Source: Warburgia ugandensis (lineage: Eukaryota; Streptophyta; Magnoliopsida; Canellales; Canellaceae). Taken from it: a stretch of DNA of 64,000 nt. Positions within the stretch are counted from its first letter, which is position 1, and every line of letters begins with the position of its first letter. Positions 46,901 through 58,712 of this stretch are shown in pieces. The translations under genes were made by a program, and so were the position numbers. Below the pieces are notes generated by a model. That model saw nothing but the letters and a program-made list of their open reading frames with translations, was not told the origin of the DNA and did no database searches. The stretch covers positions 6,089,001 to 6,153,000 of the forward strand of contig CP141126.1 of NCBI GenBank assembly GCA_035236585.1. The letters are read 5' to 3'.

Positions 46901-48425
46901 ATTTGAAGAAAGTCTCAGATTACAGGATATACAAGTCAATATCTTAGATAATTCTGTCACTATTATTTTCCACTTGTACTCATCAAATCAGGATGACCAA
47001 TTCATGGTTCATTCATGGAGTCTATCAAAAGGAAAAATTAGCTCTCTGCATGTTCATTAGAGTAGAAGGATATTTTGACGAGAAGAATAGTATTTTATCA
47101 AGCATTTTTGTTATGTTCCTCTAAATTTTTAATATATTATAGAAACTCTTAGGCAACAGGAACCACCAGTTGATATCTTCAACCATCCTGTCACAATCAT
47201 TTGCCTAGTGACTTCTTAATCTGTCCAGCCACTGTTTTAAAAATAGGTCATTTATACTTGGTTTGTAGTAAAATTGGTTTAGTGGTGCAAGTTTTTAGGT
47301 TCAAGACAGTAAAAAGCATTTAGCGTAAGATTAGAAAATTGTAAATTTTAGCATAAAGCACCTAAGAAATGGAATTAATTAGATACTAATCATGTCATCT
47401 AAATGATTCACATAATCAAACTTACTATGGCAATATAACAAGCCCACAGCATGACAGCAGTAAGAAGAATGTCACACATTTGAAACATAATAGAAATCCT
47501 GAGCAAAAAAAGGATTCCAGTAGCATCAGTTACAAATATCAGTACTGTATAGGGTTCGATATAGAACTCAATAGCCAAACAAGTATCAGGGTAATAGCCA
47601 AGCAGGGGATACTGTTGGCATAAACCCTGATGAGACTTCTTGCTTCTTACCTTATTTGAGGCCATAAACCTAAGGACCAAACTACCTTATACAGATATAG
47701 ATTAATTTTTTTGCCACTAATACAGGTCATCTTGAGCAACAAATTTCAGTAGATTTTCTAGATGATGGGAATATCATTATGTTTATGTATTGCTGGAATT
47801 CTGGGCAACACAAATTTGAATGAGAAATACCCTGTCTTACCATTGCTCAAGCATTTAGGACCTAAAATTTCTGGAGCCAAAGCTACACGGGGAAGATTCA
47901 TGTAATTAAAGCAGCTCCAGTTGAGAATGGCCTTAACATCAAATTTGCAATCAGTACTTAAGTATATGACTCTGACCATATATTATTATACAGTAGTCCA
48001 ATCATGATAGTGAAATGTCATTCTTCCAATGTTATTGCTAGGGCAAACAAGCAAGTGGAAGGGACTTGGCATCTTGCATCATTCATTGATGAGATTCATC
48101 ATCTTTCTGTTTCCAGTTCCTTTTTTACAGTATGCTTCTAAATCTGCCAATTATGTTGCTGGTTCCCTAGTTAAGAAGGGTTTTGGGTCTATTGCAATAT
48201 ATGTGGTGCCATGTATGCCCCATCTGAAACAGTTCATCACTCTTTTCCAATAAATTTTAACTTCTTAAACCAAAATAAGGTAAATAAAGCATGATCATAG
48301 AGAGAAGGATGAGAAGTAAAGTGTTCATTCACACAAACAACAAACTTATTTTGTCTTGCACTGAATTCCAGGATTGTATTCCCAAAACAGAAAATGCATG
48401 CATGTGTTCCCAATATTTACCTCAT
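40993..48425 (-). CDS. SMD2: Small nuclear ribonucleoprotein Sm D2
   Basis: Coding exons on the minus strand are 48421-48425 (ATGAG), 43446-43470, 41633-41710, 41193-41297 and 40993-41109, joining in frame to 109 residues. Readable landmarks are [62 protein letters not shown] and the Sm2 motif region [17 protein letters not shown] at the end. Length and sequence fit plant SmD2 throughout. It is a core subunit of the seven-member Sm ring on U1, U2, U4 and U5 snRNAs and acts in pre-mRNA splicing in the nucleus. The start is supported by an acceptor (TTTTTTTTGCAG) and a donor (GATGAG|GTAAAT) around the first coding piece, and by the expected Met-Ser before Arg-Pro. Intron 1 (about 5 kb) contains a nested transposon. 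Starting at the internal Met of MEED is the alternative. Confidence 0.93.
42731..42828 (+). repeat. 49-bp tandem duplication in SmD2 intron 2
   Basis: Two units starting near 42731 and 42780 share CTTTCTTGTTCATTGAAC, AAATATATATAAGATCAACC and little variation. No function is visible. Confidence 0.8.
42875..43060 (+). mobile_element. Au-like SINE, copy 5 (SmD2 intron 2)
   Basis: A full-length plus-strand copy from AGGGGAGCCTTGGCGCAACA through the B-box region CGGGTTCAAGGCG to CGCCAGGGCTTTCCTTTTT. It has a perfect 14-bp duplication, AGTTAGCCGTAAGA (42861-42874 and 43061-43074). It is antisense to SmD2. Confidence 0.92.
44662..46388. mobile_element. hAT-like non-autonomous element with a nested element inside (SmD2 intron 1)
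   Basis: The ends are inverted: CTAAGTTGTTAATGCGGGTA at the left and the complement of GTACGGGGTCAACAACTTAG at the right. Both ends also carry clusters of GGTACCAGT/ACTGGTA-type motifs. Flanks ACTTATTG (44654-44661) and ATTTATTG (46389-46396) agree at 7 of 8 positions, the 8-bp duplication expected for hAT elements. The interior shows no transposase. A second element (45044-45779) sits inside it. Confidence 0.65.
45044..45779. mobile_element. Nested MITE-like element with GC-rich subterminal motifs
   Basis: The termini CCTATGTAGTTAAAGGTGCG and the complement of CGCACCTTTAGCTACATAGG match at 19 of 20 positions. Next to them are clusters of GCGCCTAGGCG and GGTGCACC motifs. The candidate target-site duplication ATTTAG precedes 45044 and follows 45779. 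The middle is AT-rich and non-coding. A truncated relative lies in LINE B at 17537-17917. Confidence 0.7.
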
Positions 48426-48488
48426 CTTGGAGATTGAGACAAATGCAAAAAAGATTGGGCTACTTCTTGAGTTTTCTCCAAAAAATAT
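48421..48488 (-). other. SmD2 exon carrying leader end and start codon
   Basis: On the minus strand this short exon starts after acceptor CTTTTTTTTGCAG, has about 63 nt of leader and ends ATGAG|GTAAAT. Only five coding bases are in this exon. Confidence 0.6.
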
Positions 48489-49294
48489 CTGCAAAAAAAA
48501 GTGTGATTTGAGTGAAAACCAACATAGTTACAGCAAAGCTCAATCTTAATACATCAGTCATTTGAAATCTCACTCTGCCTATCCTCTGAGATGAAACACA
48601 ATTATCACCTAGGACATGGTCTGCATCTTCTGTTTAGACTTTTTCTATTTTGAGTTGAGTAGCAGTTAATATCTTATTTTATTTGAGTAATAAAGAGGGG
48701 AAAAGGAATTAATAGCCTTGTTTTTTATATGCAGACCCCTTAATTGAGGAACACTTAAATCCTTTATGGGAGAACAACCTGGATATTTTCAAGTTTGGAT
48801 TACTCAAACATATGTGACAAATCAAAACTTACACCAAGATCTCACATTGGTCCTATCAGCCCTACAGAATGGTAGGAGTATACAGGATCACAGATTTCCT
48901 AACACCTTAGTTTTTAATTCAACATGTTCAGTAAGGAATTTCTGGCACATTCCATTTCCCTAGGATAACCATACCAAAACAGTTCCCAAATATTCCATCC
49001 ACATTCTGGAGAACTCCAGAATACCAGAAGGGAATGTCATTCTGGCCAGAACATCCTAGTTTATAAGGAAAAGGACTACAAAACAAACAAAAGGGTCTTT
49101 TATTCAGAAAGGTGAATTCTTAGGTCGGTGTAGAATTCTAGCATTTATGTAAAGAATATGGAATTTGGAATTCAGAATTTGAAATACAATTTCGTCTTGC
49201 ATTCAGTCTGCATACCAATGAAATTTGGACAGAATTTGACACTGTTGGAATTCACTCTGCACTCGCATGTGGAATTCTTGCAGCTGATGCTATC

Positions 49295-49304
<10 letters not shown>

Positions 49305-49342
<38 letters not shown>
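49305..49342 (+). repeat. (ATT)n microsatellite
   Basis: About twelve ATT/TAT units preceded by a short ATA run, in the long leader-side region of SmD2. Confidence 0.9.
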
Positions 49343-49344
<2 letters not shown>

Positions 49345-49789
49345 GATAACAAATTAATAGAATACTATTATTTCTTACTAAAAACATATATAATTGTGGG
49401 ACCCACATAAGGTCTACACATAAGGAAACAATCAAGCCCTTTTAAAAAAATAGTGGTGACATCCCACCTGCTTACTGTATGATAACTCATGTATCGGACA
49501 GGTGTAAGAGATTTTGCCTTCTTTATGTAAACCTAGTAGGAAGACACTGCTTACACAGTAAAGTAATAGATCATTAAGATATGTTTTACATTCTATCAAA
49601 ACAGATTTCACTTCAAGTCAGAAAATCATGATTCCAACAAATGCGATAGATGGATTTCAAGCCAGATAATCATAGCATTCTAACAAAGTCAATTTACATC
49701 AACGGATTCATGGACCAGCCTCATACTTCCTCGTCTCCCTATCAGTTTTCTACATGATTTAGATGGAGAGAGAACAGAGAGATGTATGG

Positions 49790-49791
<2 letters not shown>

Positions 49792-49851
<60 letters not shown>
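49792..49851 (+). repeat. (GA)n microsatellite, (CT)n on the SmD2 transcript strand
   Basis: About 30 GA units. On the SmD2 strand it is a CT tract lying about 40 bp downstream of a donor-like CAACAG|GTACTG at about 49894. CT tracts near plant promoters can bind GAGA-type factors, but this is an inference. Confidence 0.9.
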
Positions 49852-49856
<5 letters not shown>

Positions 49857-50411
49857 GGAGACAAGAGAGGGAGAAATGGAAAAGAAGAGCAGTACCTGTT
49901 GCCGGAGAAACCTTGCCAAGGAGAAGAAGATCCTATTCTAGGGTTCCAAATCGACCCCTCAGAGCAAATTCCGAAAATACGTTTCGTTTTCTGTCATTCA
50001 GGTAACACAAGGCCCCCACTTTACCATGGCGGACCCACATTTGGTTGATCAGAACATTCATCTGCTCTCTCCACACCCCCCTATCTCAAATGATAAACAT
50101 CACCAAAGACTACGAGATGCCTCGGAATGCCAGTTTCTTGTGAGATAAGCTATACTGTGTACTTGCAATTTCCAGTTCCCCCTTTTTCTTGAAGAAGGAG
50201 CAGGAGAAAGGAAAAGCCTTTTCTGTTCAGATTTATCAGTATGTTCTAAGTACATGTTCTGATTCATGTAGAAGAACAAAGACTCCTCGACAAGAAAATG
50301 GAAAACCTAAAACCCTAATAAATGCCAGTAGCAGCAGTTTTTACAGAGAATCGTAAGCCTAATGAGACAGGAAGTCGTAGCAGAAAGGAGAGACTAGAAC
50401 GAAGATCTTAC

Positions 50412-50510
50412 CGGAAACTGACGCTCCGTCTGCTGAGAAAATCCCCAGGGAACCGCGGCTTTGGGGGGAAACGCTGTGCTCTTAAACCCTTCGCTCCTCG
50501 CTGAATTTAA
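50412..50510 (-). promoter_or_regulatory. Probable SmD2 first leader exon and promoter edge
   Basis: On the minus strand, GC-richer sequence containing CCGCGGTTCCCTGGGG ends in a strong donor GTTTCCG|GTAAGA (exon end 50412). A TTTAAAT motif lies about 100 bp upstream of the donor. A second leader-like exon could end at about 49894. The transcription start is not resolved. Confidence 0.4.
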
Positions 50511-51828
50511 ACGCGGGTTGAAGTTGGGCTCCACTTTACCTGGCCTGGGCCAGAGTAGGATTGGTGATCTTTTATTGTACATATGGTGGTCCCGGCTGGT
50601 TGGTTATCAAAGCGTTCGTCTTGTGGGCCATGTCCAAGAACAACTAATCCTGCTAATGGATGCAGCTAAACCCTTGATTGAGTAAGAGGAGTCCTACATT
50701 TATGGATTGGATTTCCCTTGACTGTATATGCATGTGCTCAGGTTGAAGTTTTGTATAAATATATTGTCGTGTTATTAATTATTTACCTCGGATAGAGACC
50801 TAGACGGCAACCTAATCGCAGAAGAGAAAGAGAACACTCTCATAGCCAAAACACAGGCGCTGACCTCCCTTATTCCATAGGGCATTACCAGCACAAATAA
50901 ATAAGGAAAGATCACGTCTCCTAAAATGACAATATCACCAAACACGCTATGAAAGTAGCAAAACTGGAGGGCTCGGTTCTTTGCCCTATTAGTAATGGGA
51001 GCAGGGACGGCCCATACCTTTGCTGAGGCCCTCACTTAAGGTAGTGGGCTCCAGCGATGCTTAGATCCCAGCCAAGCAAAAGCTTCAAATAAAGCAATCG
51101 TCTTCGCTAGGACACTTTGATCTTGAACGTCCATGATTTTAGTGGTAGATGTCACTTGATTAGGGTCATGCCTGGGGTGGAATGGATTATTCTGGGACCT
51201 TACGTTTAGGAGAAGACAGCCTGATGAATGGATCGGATCATTCAAAGGTGGGGACCCATCATCTTGCAACATAGTATATATTATAGTCTATAGAATGCAA
51301 GGTTAACCTAACTTCGTTCTCAAATTTCCTTAGTGGTTGCTGACAAGCAAGCACAAAACACTGTCCATCAATTGCCAAAATCCAGTGGGCAAATGCTCGT
51401 TGATCGGACGGCAAAGATTGAATTTACCCAGACACTTTTAATACACATCTGATCGGTAGTGGGCCTGAATTGATAAATGACTCCATTCACTTCAGGGACC
51501 ATTTCATTATATTCCCGGTAATTATCTCAAAGGAGGACAATATTGAGAGCTTCTTGTCACCGGTTACAATTTCACCTTTCCTAAATCCGTGCCATACTTA
51601 TTCACAACTCTTTTTACTAGACACAATTCAACCTTCAACCCTTACTTTTATTTGCTAAAACTACACTCACTCACCCACTAAAGTAATAAGAGACTCAAGA
51701 TATAAGACTTACTCAAATAGAATCTCTATTCTTTACTTGAGTAATCTAATTTGTTTATAAATGAGGAATTTACACCTATTTATAGTTGTTCCCCTCTATC
51801 CACCTCCTCAATGGATGGTCTAGATGGA
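50511..51828. other. Intergenic region upstream of SmD2, nothing assigned
   Basis: Non-coding by inspection. Open frames at 50775-51035 and 51036-51272 (minus) match nothing I recognise. The surrounding GGATGATC-style wording resembles decayed MITE sequence seen elsewhere in the window. Confidence 0.35.
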
Positions 51829-51835
51829 GATAGGG

Positions 51836-51998
51836 TAGAGTTGTAGTTGTAGTTGTGTGACCTTGAAGCCATTGGTTAAGGTGCGAAAATAGCCTCTTAC
51901 AAAATGCAAGATAAGACTACATACTATTGGCCCTTGTAGTCCGCTCTTTCCATGTACCTTGCATACACAAGAGCTTTGTGCACAGGGGCTGCCCTTTT
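51836..51998 (+). mobile_element. Au-like SINE, copy 6, degenerate
   Basis: It is recognisable from GTGTGACCTTGAAG, AGCCTCTTACAAAATGCAAG and AGGGGCTGCCCTTTT. The A-box end is poorly preserved. The short duplication GATAGGG flanks it (51829-51835 and 51999-52005). Confidence 0.75.
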
Positions 51999-52597
51999 GA
52001 TAGGGCGAAAAGGACAGTGCTATGGATGAGATCAGGAGAAAAAGAAAAAGAAAAAGAAAAATTCCCTCATGAGATAATTGAACAACAAACACAGCCCAGC
52101 CCCTCAAGTACTACCCCGTACTCTCTTAGGCCTTTGTAGAGTTTGGACACTTCAAAATGTTTGAGAATTGACCAACGACAGGCATCATTTTTCAATTCTA
52201 AAATTCTAAAATGATATATTATGAACATTATTCAATTCTTGATCATAATTGGCTAATTCTAGATACATTTACAAGATCTATTTTATTCATTTAATAATAA
52301 TATATTAATTGCAATATTGTTTAAATTAGTCATCCATCCCATGTGGGTCCCACTATAATGTGAGAAGGCCCATAATGTAGACACAAACAGTATATGATGT
52401 ATTTGTGTAACAAGCAGGCCCATTATATGAAATTATATTTGAAAAATGATAGTCTCATAAATAGCACCAACATGGACATCTATATGCTGTTCCTGTATAA
52501 TCAAATGAACATATCTATTTAATAGTATTTTTTGGTCTAATCACATGTGTGGACACAAAAGGGGTCTAAGGGGTAGTGGTTGGGCAAATCTATCGCT

Positions 52598-53246
52598 TAG
52601 AGGTGGCAAAATATGACACGACACGATAACATGACTCGAACCCTACACGAATTTAGCAGGTTAGGGTCAAGTCTTATTGTGTTCGTGTCATTTTCGAACT
52701 CTAATCCTAAACCCTCAACCTGAAAATGACACACCAAACATCGTGTCGTGTTCGGGTCAATCAATATTAACCTATCGTGTCGACCTGTTTGACACGCAAC
52801 CTATTAATTCTTCATGTTAACACATCTAAACTCCAATTGAAAATATAGGACCCTTCATCAGAAACCGTCCTATATTACTAGTAATATAGGATGGTTCTTC
52901 AAAAACCATCTTATATTACAAATATAGGATGGTTCATCTGAAACCGTCTTATATTACTTTAGTAACATAGGACGGTCCTTTTGAAATTGTCCTATATTAC
53001 TTTAGTAATATATGATCGTTTTTCAAAAACTATCATATATTAGTTATTTTACATTTATTTAATTGTGTTACATAAGTTGTATCGTGTCTACTCGTTTAAT
53101 AATCGTGTCGTGTTCGAGTCACGAGTTCTTGACACGATTATTAAGCGGGTCGTATTCGTGTCGACCCATATGCTATAATGGGTTAGTCTCAACACAACAC
53201 GAATACGACTCGCTAACCCGAATTGCTAGGCCTACTATCACCTCTA
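52598..53246. mobile_element. hAT-like non-autonomous element with internal hairpin array
   Basis: The left end TAGAGGTGGCAAAA and the complement of the right end TAGAGGTGATAG are similar. Near both ends are CACGACACGA / TCGTGTCGTG-type motifs in opposite orientation. TAGRGGTG termini are common in plant hAT elements, but no 8-bp duplication is visible, so the class is tentative. Five tandem hairpins occupy 52841-53042. Confidence 0.55.
52841..53042. repeat. Five tandem ~37-nt hairpins, period 40-43 bp
   Basis: Units start near 52841, 52881, 52921, 52963 and 53006. Each follows the palindromic plan TAATATAGGACGGTT, loop, AACCGTCCTATATTA with scattered changes. Several of the changes fall in both arms together (for example the ATGGTT/AACCAT unit). 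Confidence 0.8.
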
Positions 53247-53419
53247 TTCCTTGAACCATAAGAGAAACTCATTCATCCCACTCCAACAAACATGGCTCCA
53301 TTAAAAATAAGTTGTAGCTTCTCATAATATTCAAAACTTTTTCTTGCAAAATCTTAGCAAGCTTGTGTCTCTTATTACAACCAAATAGCAGTTAGAATAG
53401 TTGGTTCATATCTTCAAGT

Positions 53420-53603
53420 AAAAGACAGCCCTGGTGCACTAAGCTCCCACCTATGCAAGGTTCAAGGAAGGGGCGGACCACAAAGGCCTATAATACACAA
53501 CCTTACCTTGCATTTTTGCAGGAGGCTGCTTCCACTCTTTGAACCCGTGACCTCAAGGTCACGTGACGACAACTTTTACAATTGCGCCAAGGCTCCCTTC
53601 TAA
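53420..53603 (-). mobile_element. Au-like SINE, copy 7
   Basis: A full-length minus-strand copy with GGGAGCCTTGGCGCAATTGT and CGGGTTCAAAGAGTGG at the head and GTGCACCAGGGCTGTC at the tail. It is flanked by a perfect 16-bp duplication, GTTCATATCTTCAAGT (53404-53419 and 53604-53619). Confidence 0.9.
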
Positions 53604-53619
53604 GTTCATATCTTCAAGT

Positions 53620-56600
53620 GTTTATTAAAAAAAAAATGTCCAATACCTTCTTGAAATCACGGCAAACCACCAGATCACACCACAAAAGTGTCATTATCTA
53701 AATAACAGTTAGAATATGAAGTCGAAGGTTTGGCTTGTACATATCTTCCAAGTGTTTATTTAAAAAAATAAAAATAAATAAAGGTCTAATGCCTTCTTGA
53801 AATACGCCAAACCACCTGGTCAAACCACAGTGTTATTGTCTTTTAAACCCCAACCGAAGGCATTCATCATAATCGTCAGCTTCTTAAAATGTTTTTTCAG
53901 ATTTTTCTTGTTGTTCTTGAGATCTGCAAGGGTTTTGTGTCCCATTTCATATCTTGGACAGCATCTCTTTTTCTATAGAACAGTAGAAATTTCTTGGCAC
54001 CACTCATTCTTATGCCAAGATTGGCTAGATTAACAAGCACATCTACAATCTATTCGTGCTCCACCAAATTCCAAGGCACATTGGCTATCATCAAAGCCTT
54101 AGGCATCATCAAGCCCTTAGCAGTCACATTCCTGCGTACTCACCATAGAATTAACCCACTCACATATTTCATTCAATGGAGGATCAAACAGATGGTAGTA
54201 GACACACAGACATAGTATGCAAGCTGTGGATCTACACAATCAAGCCAACTGACAGTTCTCAACACTCTAGAATTATCGGTAGATGGGCTCAGTCACTCAC
54301 TTGATAGTAGTTCTTCAAGAAAGGGTACTCAAATCCGAGCTCGAAATAATGGTTCTCTTGTCATTTCTTTGATTTGTTGCACCATTATATATCCAAGGAG
54401 ATTAAAGATCTAAACGAAATGGAATGGAAACCACATACCCGACTTCAGGCAAACTAAAGGCAGGTTAAAGATGACGTGACAGACAAGAGTCCGGTGAAGA
54501 AAACCAACGCCTAAGATACCCAATGCCCCATAATTTATCATCGACCTTATAATTAGCAGGAGCATAATATACAGTTACAGCTGAAAACTAGTATAGTTTA
54601 TTGCATAAATCTTGATAAATCATCGGGTTAATAGATTCATAGTGTGTAATGCGTTAGATTTACAGGCTGACCTATTTCCCAGAAAACTTATTCCTCTGCT
54701 CTCACTGCTGAAACTTTTACTTTGAGGCTCCTATCGAGTACCACTTCAACACCAGGTTTTCGCAGAGATAATCCAATTCCAATTAATCAGATACCCTTCC
54801 GCTGTTTGTCACTGCTATTTTTCTCTGCAACAAATAGTTATATCCATGTCGATAGCAAATGATAAGATATCTTTGGATAACTTTGCCACAGTTTGAATCC
54901 CGTCCAAACAGCCCCCTTAAATCATTGATCAAGTCTAGATAAGAGTTAAAATCCTTGTTTACACAGATTCTCGATGTTGGCAGAGGAATGAGCGTGTTTT
55001 TCCGCAAACAAAAAATGATGTAGTACTTTTAACTAGGAACGCTTCTCCTTATAATTCACGACTATCTTGCTAGCGTTTCAGGGTCCGGCAAATGGCAGAC
55101 CAAGTTGGGGCCAATGTCTAACACAGGCAGGAAGTTGTTGCTATGGAGTGGGTCGCTCAAGATGTTCTCGACTTCAAATGTTTCATACCAACAATCTACA
55201 ACTCTGTATGGTATGATAATCCTTCCTATCTTTACTAGTGAAACAGACTTTCTTGCACCTGATGGGTACACATTTTAGTGACTGGAGCTGTTGATCCTGT
55301 GCTTTGTGATCTTAGTGTATCGAAGTCTATATAGATTGAGATCTCATTCACATGATTGAGGCATGTAAATATGAATAGCTTATAAAGATCTCAGATGACC
55401 GTCCCTTTTAACACCCTTGCACAAGTTGTGAGGATCAACTTAGTGAGAAACTGAAGGCAATTACAGCAATTCGTAATGATCAAGGATCTAAAAACCATAT
55501 TCGTGAGGCATGAGGAATAGTTTTGTGACAATAATTATTAATATCAATGTCCTAACATAGATAAAGACGGCATATTGCAATATGTGTTGACATGGTAAGA
55601 TAATGAAGTTTTTAACATAGTTGCCTACCACGATTCCAATTTATTGCTTGGATTATCAAAATTACTTGATTGAAGGTATAATCTTACCTGATCTCTAGCA
55701 TTATGTACCTTGGAGATCGATGACAGAAACTTTCGTCTTCTGACCCACATGATAGGCACGCAAACGCACACATGTTGATATCTCTTTTCCTCCCAATTTT
55801 AGTGTAGATTCTACCTTAAAGCAGCAAGGCAGATGAGGAAGTTGAGAAACGTGCCAGACACGTCGCGACGCTGTCCCTTCTCTGCCATGAGAGACTCGTT
55901 CTGGGCCTGCAGGGTAGCAGCAGGTTTGATCACGAAGTATGGGTAAGTCTTGCGACATGCGCCTGTCCATTGGACTAATGTTCCCACAACTCAACAAAAA
56001 AGAACAGGAATTCTCTTTCTAGTTAGCCATTGAATGTGGAAAAGAGGTCAACGGAAAGTTTCTGATTGGCGACATTCACCTGTCAGATGGATGGTTCGGA
56101 TCAACCTGACTAGGTTACTAGATATCTGGTCCGGGAACTATCAGATGACTGGTTCTATTTAAATTTAGCAGGCCCTTTGGGTACAAATGGCCCTGTCTCA
56201 TTGCATCGAATGGGGTCGGCCCCTACTGCATCTTTGCCCCGTAATCTCTTCAAACAACCACTTTCCATAACAAAAAAGTAAAATCAATCCGTGACTTTCC
56301 ATTCATTATTTATTTTCAATTCTTTTCGTTCTTTTTTTTTTTTCTGAAGCAGATCGTGAATCCTTACCAGGAAACAAAAGTGCATAAACACATTGCATTT
56401 GAATGTATCCTATCATTGCTTGTCACGAATCTGTTTGTGAGTTTGCGGGCTCGTGAATGAGATGGGTAGCAAGTGGCAAAAGCTGCAATGCAATTTATAA
56501 TGGATATTTTCGTTTTATCATAGGTAGCAGAAATTCTGATATTGGAGGTTTCTTCTATTTAACAATCCTTTTGTGCTGTTTTGCAGATACCTGTGAGGAG

Positions 56601-58095
56601 TGCAAATGACGATCTTTCAGAGTGCAGAAAGGTACGGATAATTTCATTTCGGTATTTCACACCGATGTTATCTTATGGAGAGACATGATATGATATGCAC
56701 GTGAACTTGCAGATCCTTGAACGGTTGGTGAAATACGTGTGTCAGCCTGGCATGTAAAAGTAGGCTTAGTTCCAGGCCATGCAGGTAAGAAAACAGGTGG
56801 GTGACTCACCGAAGAAGCATAGGATCATATAATCTTTCCAAGTCTAGAAAATTCAGCAATTTGCAACATAAAGTCTGAATTCCTTGGGGTGTTGTAGAAG
56901 TAGAAAATTTGTACCGTTACTTTTAACCCTGCAAATATGAATGAATGCTGTTTGTTATTCTTTCAATCATTGATCAAAATTCGTTTAGAAGAAGATTTTA
57001 CAGGCATGGTGCCACCGTCAACCGCTGGGGAGTCTTATGATCATCACAGGAAAGACAAAGCAAATGAATTTCATTGAGAAAACTGCTCCTCCTTTCTTTT
57101 ACTCCTTGAAAGTTGGGAATAGGGTAGTATTAATGTGAAGAGATTCACTTACAGAAGATCGACCAAGGAGGCAATGAAATGAAGCAAAGCAAAATATAGC
57201 CAAGGTTCAGAATGGCAGCAATACCAAAAAAACCAAAGACTGGAAGCTGTATAAAGATGTCTTGCATTGTTCGTGTGGATGTGCCCACCTAGGGTGATTC
57301 TGGAGACTGAATGCTAGATAGATCGTACATCTTCCCCCTTTGTTAAGCAATCCACCAGTCGAAGGCCCCGAATGGTATGTATACTTGCAAGATGAATTCC
57401 AAAGTACAGTATATCAGTAGTTGACCGTTGACAGGTAAAATTATACTGTGGGACTGCACGTTCATTTAGGTACTGCATTTTTGGAAATCACATCTTCGAA
57501 ATTGTTGACCATCCAATGCATAACCAATCAAGAGTACTGGGGCTATCGTGCTTCTGGGAATGAAATTTGTCAGTGTATTGAAGCAATATTTCATGGTTTT
57601 GTGGTAGTCAATAGACTTGATACTGGCTTACGTAATAAATACAAAGACTGATTTGTCATTACCTTAACCACTGGTGCAGCAGTAATACAAGAAATCGCCT
57701 TCTTTAGCTGAACGATTCTTAGTTCTAAGCACATGCAGCCAAGCAGTCATTTCTTAGCTCCAACAAGGCCCTAGGGGCAACTTGACACGAGGATGACAAA
57801 CCCTGGATAAACTTATGGACAGTGATTTTATCCATTGCTATTAGCATCTTAAAACATGGATAGAGTTGTTCAGACCAGTAAAAGTAGCGGTAAGACCTGA
57901 AATTGTTTCTTCTTAAATAGTTTTATCTATGTTTTAGGGCAGGAAATAGAAGAAAAAAATAATTTGTCCACGATAACTCAATTTACTGATTGTTATTGAC
58001 ATGTTTGACACACCTATAATGATGTGATACCAGTGTACTGAGTCAAATATTGCGCAAATCTTGATACCCTTGCCAGATAAATGCAGATTAGTGCC
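53620..58095. other. Intergenic region with unassigned coding-like scraps
   Basis: No gene could be recognised. On the minus strand 54783-55007, 55062-55271 and 55701-55997 are open, and the last is GC-richer than its surroundings. On the plus strand 56587-56632 and 56713-56757 look like two short exons with GT-AG borders that join to a frame ending in TAA. None matches a family I know. Remnants of dead genes or transposons are the likeliest explanation. Confidence 0.3.
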
Positions 58096-58107
58096 TATTG
58101 TTCCATT

Positions 58108-58303
58108 AAGGGGAGCCTTGGTGCCCCAATAGAGTTGTAGTCATGTGACCTTGAGATCACAGATTTTAAGGTATGAAAATAACTTCTTGTAAAGATACAA
58201 GGTAAGACAGCATACTATAGACCCTTATAGTCCATCCCTTCCCTAGACCCCCGCATACAAGGAGCTTCATGAACCGGACTGCCCTTTTTCTCTCTTTTAT
58301 GCT
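58108..58303 (+). mobile_element. Au-like SINE, copy 8
   Basis: A plus-strand copy from AAGGGGAGCCTTGGTGCCCC through CATGTGACCTTGAGATCACA to CGGACTGCCCTTTTTC. It is flanked by TATTGTTCCATT (58096-58107 and 58304-58315). It lies about 400 bp beyond the stop codon of the BPA1-like gene. Confidence 0.88.
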
Positions 58304-58712
58304 TATTGTTCCATTTTGCCATTTGCAGGCAATTTTTCATGGATATCCTAGCAAAATGCTTGTTGAATCCAACCATGGGCACACAAGGTGAGTAAAGTAA
58401 ATGAGAAATGCGGCAAATAAACCAGAGCTAATAAATGTCTAAGAGACCGTCTGATGGTAGGAAGCAGGAACATTATTTACAATACATGTTTACTCCATCC
58501 AAATAAGGAAGATAACAAACAGAGTTACTAACAGAAAAAGTAGCCCGTGGAACGATCTTACATCATCCAGAACATCCTAATCTCCAAGATACCTTCAATA
58601 TAAGTACAGTGAAACAGTCCCTGACCACCAACTCAATTAATAGTCAATTCCCACCCATGAAAATCATACAAAAAATAAAAAATGGACCCAAGAAAATGTC
58701 AAATGTCAACAC

